DNA from: Prevotella sp.
Lineage (GTDB): Bacteria; Bacteroidota; Bacteroidia; Bacteroidales; Bacteroidaceae
DNA length: 64,000 nt
Direction: 5' to 3'
Assembly: GCA_024697405.1 (NCBI GenBank)
Contig: JAILFU010000163.1
Coordinates: forward strand, 1 to 64,000
The position numbers and the translations under genes are program-made. Each line of letters opens with the position of its first letter. The first letter of the stretch is position 1. The notes beneath the pieces are model-generated. The model was not told where the DNA came from, did no database searches, and worked only from the letters and a program-made list of their open reading frames with translations. Below are positions 57,978 to 64,000 of this stretch, piece by piece.

Positions 57978-60167
57978 ATGGCAGCAATTGGAAAAATCAG
58001 AAGCTGGGGACCATGGCTGGTGGGCATCATCGGCCTGGCATTGTTCGGCTTCATTGCGACTGACTTTACACGCTCGTGCGAGACCTCTAGCAATCAGGCT
58101 CGCCAGCAAGTGGGAGAGGTGATGGGCAAGAAATTGTCCATCCAGGATTATCAGGCTGAGGTGGAGGAATACAAGAACGTATTCAAGCAGCTTGGACAGG
58201 ATGTGGAGGAAGATCAGCTCCGCGAGTATGTCTGGACGAACTACGTGCGTAACTCCGTCATTGAAGAAGAGGCCGAGAAACTGGGACTCGGCGTTACCGA
58301 CGGCGAGATGAAGAGCATCCTCGCTTCAGGTACACACCCCCTGTTGAAGCAGGGAAACTTGCCTCTGCTCTCTGTGTTCTACGATCAGCAGACAGGCATC
58401 TTCGACTACAACAATGTCTCTCAGATATATACCTACCTCGAGCAGCAGTCGCCCGAACAGTATTTGGAGTTTGACCGCTATTGGAAGACCGTCGAGAAGA
58501 TTCTGCGCCAGCAGCTCCTTTCCTCGAAGTATATCTCCCTGCTCCAGGCCTGCATGCTCAGCAATGAGGCCTCGGCACAGGCTGCTTTCAGTGGTGCCGG
58601 TACTGAGAGCACCATTGAGCTGGCTTCTTTGGCTTTTTCCAGCATCAACGACAATGACGTGCAGATTGCTGATGCCGACCTCAAGGCTAAGTACAACGAG
58701 AAGAAGGATATGTTCCGCTGGGACAACGAGACCCGCGACGTCAAATACGCCATCTGCCAGGTGGTGCCTTCTGAGGCCGACATGACCGCCCTGCGCGACA
58801 ACCTGAATGAGGCTGCTGCCCAGCTGCGTGCCGACAGCTTGAACCAGACCGACATCCTTGCCTCGCATCGCACCGTCATCACCTATCATGAGGACATGCC
58901 TTACAATGCCGACGGCTTGAACAAGATTTCAACAAAACTCAAGGAAGCCATCGACTCGCTGGGCGAGAAGGGTGTTACTCCCCTTATTTCCTACAACGCC
59001 TATGTCGGAGGCAAGTCTATCGACTACATGGCCGTTGCACGACTGAACCGCCGTTACCAGGGGGTTGACTCCATTGGTTACGTTTATATGGGCGTGCCCG
59101 GACAGACGATGGAGGATGCCCAGCAGCGTGCCGACAGTCTCGTGGCTGTCATCAAGGCTGGTGAGAGCATCGACTCCGTGGCCGCCAAGCTTGGCCAGAC
59201 TGCAGCCAACGAGTGGATGAGCGCCAACGCTTATCAGGGTCAGGAAAATATTTCTCCCGATTACAAGACCTTCTTCACTGCCCTTCATCAGGCAACGGTG
59301 GGAGAGCCCCGCGTGCTGGTGCTCAACAACCAGGTGCTTGTCTATAAGGTCACCGAGCAGCGCCGTCCCGTCACCCTTTATGACGTGGCTATCGTCAGCA
59401 ACGAGGTGCGCTTCTCCAACGATACCTATGAGAATGCCTTCAACCAGTTCAGCCAGTTCCTGAGCGAGTGCCGCACACCGGCCGACATGGATCAGAATGC
59501 TTCGAAATACGGCTATCAGGTTCAAGACCAGCAGAACCTCACCAGCAATGCCAACAACATTGGCCAGCGCCAGGAACTCACCAACACCCGTGAGGCTGTG
59601 AAGTGGGCTTTCGCACAGGCTAATGAGGGCAACATCTCTGAGATTTACCAGAATTCAGCCGACGGCCGCTTCGTGGCTGTAGCCGTGACAAAGGTACATC
59701 CCGTAGGCTATCTTGACCAGCAGAGCGTGGAGGAATATCTGCGTGCAGAGGTGATGAAAGACAAGAAGGCCGACATGCTCATCCAGAAGCTCGCCGGAGC
59801 CAAGACCGTGGCCGAGGCTCAGCAGAAGGGCGCTTTGGTCGACACCATTAGCCATATCACCTTCCCCTCTACCGTCAATGTGAAAGGTCAGCGTGAGCGC
59901 GGTCTCAGCGGAGCTGTTGCCGCCACAGCAGTGGGCCAGACGGTGAAGCATATCGTGAAGGGTACCAACGGCGTATTCCTGTTCAATGTCATCAGCCGCG
60001 AGGCCAAGGACAGCACAGCTGCTCCCTTCAACCGCCGCCTCCAGGAGAACCAGCTGGTGCAACGTGCCATGTCGACCATCACACCGTCGCAGTACAGCCG
60101 CTATACCTCACTCTTCGACGTGCTGATGCAGAAGGCTGAAGTGAAGGACAACCGCTATCAGTTCTAA
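57978..60167 (+). CDS. SurA/PpiD-like peptidylprolyl isomerase
   Basis: MAAIGKIRSWGPWLVGIIGLALFGFIATDF membrane anchor; QVGEVMGKKLSIQDYQAEVEEYKNVF SurA_N-like. Confidence 0.88.
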   Translation: MAAIGKIRSWGPWLVGIIGLALFGFIATDFTRSCETSSNQARQQVGEVMGKKLSIQDYQAEVEEYKNVFKQLGQDVEEDQLREYVWTNYVRNSVIEEEAEKLGLGVTDGEMKSILASGTHPLLKQGNLPLLSVFYDQQTGIFDYNNVSQIYTYLEQQSPEQYLEFDRYWKTVEKILRQQLLSSKYISLLQACMLSNEASAQAAFSGAGTESTIELASLAFSSINDNDVQIADADLKAKYNEKKDMFRWDNETRDVKYAICQVVPSEADMTALRDNLNEAAAQLRADSLNQTDILASHRTVITYHEDMPYNADGLNKISTKLKEAIDSLGEKGVTPLISYNAYVGGKSIDYMAVARLNRRYQGVDSIGYVYMGVPGQTMEDAQQRADSLVAVIKAGESIDSVAAKLGQTAANEWMSANAYQGQENISPDYKTFFTALHQATVGEPRVLVLNNQVLVYKVTEQRRPVTLYDVAIVSNEVRFSNDTYENAFNQFSQFLSECRTPADMDQNASKYGYQVQDQQNLTSNANNIGQRQELTNTREAVKWAFAQANEGNISEIYQNSADGRFVAVAVTKVHPVGYLDQQSVEEYLRAEVMKDKKADMLIQKLAGAKTVAEAQQKGALVDTISHITFPSTVNVKGQRERGLSGAVAATAVGQTVKHIVKGTNGVFLFNVISREAKDSTAAPFNRRLQENQLVQRAMSTITPSQYSRYTSLFDVLMQKAEVKDNRYQF

Positions 60168-60221
60168 CATCCGTTTCATCCGATTCTCAAACAGCGCTCC
60201 TCTTACAGGAGTGTACGAAAT

Positions 60222-60254
60222 AGAAGAGCCGACGCTTCCCGCGTTGGCTCTTCT
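60222..60254 (+). terminator. 14-bp hairpin terminator
   Basis: agaagagccgacgc-ttccc-gcgttggctcttct, one wobble pair, then tttaactt. Confidence 0.7.
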
Positions 60255-60320
60255 TTAACTTCATTCGTCGTGATGCAATAAAAAAAGCGTAGATTTTTCT
60301 TTTATTTCAAATAAAATGCT

Positions 60321-60328
60321 TAATTTTG
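60321..60328 (+). promoter_or_regulatory. -7 box TAATTTTG(CAG)
   Basis: 73 nt upstream of the ilvE ATG. Confidence 0.55.
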
Positions 60329-60401
60329 CAGACGGTTAATGAAAATGTAAATTCTTAAAGATTGTCTTAGCAATCATCTAGATTATTAAATTCGTAAGGA
60401 A

Positions 60402-61418
60402 ATGAAGAATATAGACTGGGGTAGTCTGTCGTTCGGCTACATGAAGACCGACTACAATGTCCGTTGCTACTATCGCGACGGTAAATGGGGCGAGATTGAA
60501 GTCTGCTCCGACGAGTATCTGAACCTGCACATGGCAGCAACCTGCCTGCACTATGGCCAGGAGGCATTCGAGGGTCTGAAAGCCTACCGCTGTCCCGACG
60601 GCAAGGTGCGTATCTTCCGTGTCGACGAGAACGCTGCCCGTCTGCAGTCTACCTGCCGTGGCATCATGATGCCGGAGGTCAGCACCGAGCTCTTCACGGA
60701 GATGGTGAAGAAGGTGGTCCGTTTGAATCAGGAGTGGATTCCCACCTACGAGAGCGGAGCCACGCTCTACATCCGCCCGCTGCTCATCGGTACGAGTGCC
60801 CAGGTGGGCGTGCATCCCGCCAAGGAGTACTGCTTCCTGATTTTTGTCACACCCGTAGGCCCGTACTTCAAGGGAGGCTTCGCCGCCAATCCCTACGTCA
60901 TCATCCGTGACTACGACCGTTCGGCTCCTCTTGGCACCGGTAAGTATAAGGTCGGCGGCAACTATGCAGCCAGCCTCTTTGCCAACAACCTGGCTCACGA
61001 GAAGGGCTACGCCTGCGAGTTCTATCTCGACGCGAAGGAGAAGAAGTACATGGACGAGTGTGGCGCTGCCAATTTCTTCGGCATCAAGAACAATACCTAT
61101 GTCACGCCGAAGTCCACCTCTATCCTGCCTTCCATCACCAACAAGAGTCTGATGCAGGTAGCCGAGGACTTGGGCATGAAGGTGGAGCGCCGTCCCATTC
61201 CCGAAGAGGAGCTGGAGACCTTCGAGGAGGCTGGAGCCTGTGGAACAGCTGCCGTCATCAGCCCCATCAGCTATATTGACGACCTCGACACGGGTAAGCG
61301 CTACTCCTTTGGCGAGAAGCCCGGCCCGATGTCGAAGAAGCTCTTCGACACCCTGCGTGGCATCCAGTATGGCGAGCTAGAGGACAAGCACGGCTGGACT
61401 ACGGTCGTCATCGAATAG
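60402..61418 (+). CDS. ilvE: Branched-chain amino acid aminotransferase
   Basis: [66 protein letters not shown]. Confidence 0.95.
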   Translation: MKNIDWGSLSFGYMKTDYNVRCYYRDGKWGEIEVCSDEYLNLHMAATCLHYGQEAFEGLKAYRCPDGKVRIFRVDENAARLQSTCRGIMMPEVSTELFTEMVKKVVRLNQEWIPTYESGATLYIRPLLIGTSAQVGVHPAKEYCFLIFVTPVGPYFKGGFAANPYVIIRDYDRSAPLGTGKYKVGGNYAASLFANNLAHEKGYACEFYLDAKEKKYMDECGAANFFGIKNNTYVTPKSTSILPSITNKSLMQVAEDLGMKVERRPIPEEELETFEEAGACGTAAVISPISYIDDLDTGKRYSFGEKPGPMSKKLFDTLRGIQYGELEDKHGWTTVVIE

Positions 61419-61467
61419 TCGTCCCGTATGTTGCGATATTATCGCAACAAACAGAACAAAGAAAAGC

Positions 61468-62253
61468 ATGGGCAAAGGAAAACTGGCGAAGTTCGCCGAC
61501 ATGGAGACCTATAGGAACGTCTTTCAGTACCCTTATTCGGTAGTGAGCGACGTTCCATTTGCCATGCGCGGCCATTGGCGCGAGCAGTATTTCCATAACG
61601 ACAACCCCATCATCCTGGAACTGGGCTGCGGAAAGGGGGAATATGCTGTTGAGCTGGCCAAGGCCAATCCCGACCGCAACTACATCGGTGTGGACATCAA
61701 GGGCGCCCGCATGTGGACGGGCGCCACGCGTGCCCTGCAAGAGGGGATAGAGAACGTGGCCTTTCTCCGTACGAACATCGAGATTATCGACCGTTTCTTC
61801 GGTGATGACGAGGTGCAGGAGATATGGCTTACCTTCAGCGACCCGCAGATGAAGAACCCCCGCAAGCGCCTCACCAGCACCTGGTTTATGGAGCGCTACC
61901 GTCGTTTCCTCACCGACCGTGGCATCATCCATCTGAAGACCGATTCCAATTTCCTCTTCACCTACACCTCGCTGATGGTGGAGAAGAACCGTCTGCCCGT
62001 CCTCTTCCGCACGGAAGACCTTTATGCTCCTGCCGACCAGGGAACTGCTGCCGAGGAAACTGCCGGACACGTAGCCCGTTCCATCCAGACCTACTATGAG
62101 CAGATGTGGCTTGCACGGGGCATCAGCATCAAGTACATGCAGTTCTTGCTGCCCCATGACGGGCTGTTGGAGGAACCCGACGTGGAAATCGAGCTCGACG
62201 ACTACCGCAGTTACCACCGCTCCAAGCGTAGCGGTTCACTGCGTGCTAAATGA
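61468..62253 (+). CDS. trmB: tRNA (guanine-N7-)-methyltransferase
   Basis: [65 protein letters not shown]. Confidence 0.95.
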   Translation: MGKGKLAKFADMETYRNVFQYPYSVVSDVPFAMRGHWREQYFHNDNPIILELGCGKGEYAVELAKANPDRNYIGVDIKGARMWTGATRALQEGIENVAFLRTNIEIIDRFFGDDEVQEIWLTFSDPQMKNPRKRLTSTWFMERYRRFLTDRGIIHLKTDSNFLFTYTSLMVEKNRLPVLFRTEDLYAPADQGTAAEETAGHVARSIQTYYEQMWLARGISIKYMQFLLPHDGLLEEPDVEIELDDYRSYHRSKRSGSLRAK

Positions 62254-62302
62254 TATGGACAATGCCCTCCGTGTAAGATGATAAATGAAAACAAAACAAA
62301 CG

Positions 62303-64000
62303 ATGATGAAAAGAGATATTTTATTTGAGAGAAACCGGTTGATGATGGTGATAGTTCTATCATTTATCATTTGTCATTTGTCATTCAGCCCAGCAAGGGC
62401 GCAGGAGCTTACTGTCACGGTCGACTCCGTGGGCCAGTTGGCTTCCCAATTGCCCGACAGCATCCGCTTTTCCATGACGGAGCTGAAAATCAGCGGCCCG
62501 GTGGGCGGTAACGATTTGAAAATCCTGCAGCTCATCACCCGCAACATACGTACCAAGAAAACCGGCGACAAGGTGTTGAAAGTGCTCGACCTCTCCGATG
62601 CCATTATTACCGAGAGCAAGGGGAGCTTCCGCACAAAGTCTGACGTGTTGCCCGCCGCAATGTTCCAGGGCTGCAAGAACCTGGAGCGTGTCGCGCTCCC
62701 CGCCACCATGACGGAGCTCAGCCGTAGCTGTTTCAGTGGCTGTGTCAACCTCAAAGAGGTGGAATTGCCCGACGGCTTGCTGGTCATTGGCGACAATGCC
62801 TTCGACGACTGTACGTCGTTGACCGAAGTGAAGCTACCCGATGGCCTCACCAAAATCGAGAAACATGCCTTCGGCGGTTGTACCGCGCTGACTAGCATTG
62901 ACATTCCCGCATCGGTGGAGCAGCTGGATGCCGCAGCCTTCCAGAACTGCAAGAGCCTGGAGAAGGTAGAGCTGCACAATGCAGTCATTAAGGTGATTAG
63001 CAATGACCTTTTTTCCAAATGTGAGAAGTTGGAGAGCCTGGTCATTCCGTCGACGGTGACCGCTATTGGCAGTGAAGCCTTCGAGGAATGCATTTCGCTG
63101 GAGTCTGTCCAGATGCCCGATGCCGTCAGCGATATTGGCAACAGTGCCTTTGAGGGATGCCGCCGTCTGCGCAGCATAGAGATGAACGCTGCACATTCCA
63201 TTGGCAACGACGCTTTCAAGAACTGCCAGAGTCTTTCCTCCGTGGAGATAGAGCAGGTGAACAAGATTGGCAGCAGCGCCTTCGAGGGCTGCACCAGTCT
63301 GGCCACCGTCTCGCTGGACGGCAATCTGGAGGCTGTAGCCTCTGAACTCTTCTCCGGGTGTACCAGTCTTGTGTCAGTGTCTCTGCCTTCTTCTGTGAAG
63401 ACCATTGGCAAGAGTGCTTTCTACGATTGCAAGTCGCTGGCTGCTATCGACCTGCCTGAAGGACTTACTCGCGTTGGTGACCATGCGTTTGAAAACTGTG
63501 CTACTCTGAAAAACATCTACATCCCAAGCATGGTGAAGCAGTTGGGTAGTGACACGTTCGAGAACTGCACCTCGCTGGACAGCGTGGAGATTAAGGGCTT
63601 TGTGGAGAAGCTCGAGAGTGATGTCTTCCGCAACTGTCACAGCCTGCGGGTTGTGCTCCTTCCCATTTCGCTGAAGTCTATTGGCGACAATGCCTTCGGA
63701 CAGTGCTCGTCGCTAGCGTCTATCACTCTCCCGATATCCATCACCAGCATCGGCGACAACGCCTTTGAGCAGTGCTCGTCGCTCTCGTCTGTCGTTCTGC
63801 CCGCCGCTTGCGCCACCGTCGGGAGCGCAGCCTTCAGGGAGTGCACGTCTTTGAACCGTGTAGAGCTGCCTGCTGCCATCAAGAAGATTGGTGGCAATGC
63901 CTTTGCCAAGTGCGTGTCGCTGTCGGAACTGGTGATTGGTGCGCCTCTGCCTCCGAACATCACCCACAGCACTTTCAAGGGCGTGGTGATGGCCGCTTGT
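62303..64000 (+). CDS. BspA-like leucine-rich repeat (LRR_5) surface protein, 3' end cut by window
   Basis: Translated by hand: MMKRDILFERNRLMMVIVLSFIICHLSFSPARAQELTV..., then ~23-aa repeats of the type F.GC..L..V.LP..L..IGD.AF. Not in the ORF track, probably because it has no stop in the window. Confidence 0.9.
   Translation, partial: MMKRDILFERNRLMMVIVLSFIICHLSFSPARAQELTVTVDSVGQLASQLPDSIRFSMTELKISGPVGGNDLKILQLITRNIRTKKTGDKVLKVLDLSDAIITESKGSFRTKSDVLPAAMFQGCKNLERVALPATMTELSRSCFSGCVNLKEVELPDGLLVIGDNAFDDCTSLTEVKLPDGLTKIEKHAFGGCTALTSIDIPASVEQLDAAAFQNCKSLEKVELHNAVIKVISNDLFSKCEKLESLVIPSTVTAIGSEAFEECISLESVQMPDAVSDIGNSAFEGCRRLRSIEMNAAHSIGNDAFKNCQSLSSVEIEQVNKIGSSAFEGCTSLATVSLDGNLEAVASELFSGCTSLVSVSLPSSVKTIGKSAFYDCKSLAAIDLPEGLTRVGDHAFENCATLKNIYIPSMVKQLGSDTFENCTSLDSVEIKGFVEKLESDVFRNCHSLRVVLLPISLKSIGDNAFGQCSSLASITLPISITSIGDNAFEQCSSLSSVVLPAACATVGSAAFRECTSLNRVELPAAIKKIGGNAFAKCVSLSELVIGAPLPPNITHSTFKGVVMAAC

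Noticed and set aside
62834-63196. Antisense ORFs in the BspA-like gene (62374..63411, 62834..63196, 63374..63640 and others)
   Set aside because: Periodic LRR codons keep antisense frames open; no independent support.

Overview
This looks like 64 kb of a Bacteroidota chromosome, probably Prevotella or a relative. The taxonomic call is inference from TAnnTTTG-type promoters, gene content and Prevotella-style secreted proteins. I call 40 protein-coding genes (the first and last are cut by the window edges) and one tRNA-Leu(UAA). I see no rRNA, CRISPR array, complete IS element, prophage or recognisable defence island. Most genes are housekeeping: rho, pgi, pyrF, prfA, sppA, lpxK, thiL, a macAB/tolC-type efflux operon, htpG, a cysE-like gene, rsgA, ald, secA, lptC, ilvE and trmB. 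There is also a scattered set of plant-polysaccharide enzymes: a GDSL esterase, GH51, GH28, a 1.6-kaa three-module protein, and two multidomain clan GH-A-like proteins. The least-explained signal is in the repeats. (i) At least 15 loci carry degenerate sequence with a 7-nt period. Most are intergenic, but some lie inside conserved genes (thiL, rsgA, a CNNM/CBS gene) or encode the hydrophobic core of signal peptides (lptC, a BspA-like gene). (ii) Two unrelated intergenic regions share an inverted 21-bp tandem unit embedded in dense short-word arrays (GCTAC or CTGCA). (iii) A ~175-bp insertion made of four ATT-NNN-AAT stem-loops is flanked by a 32-bp direct duplication. (iv) A 68-bp inverted repeat with one mismatch precedes a metal-efflux gene. 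All calls were made by reading the sequence. No homology search was run.
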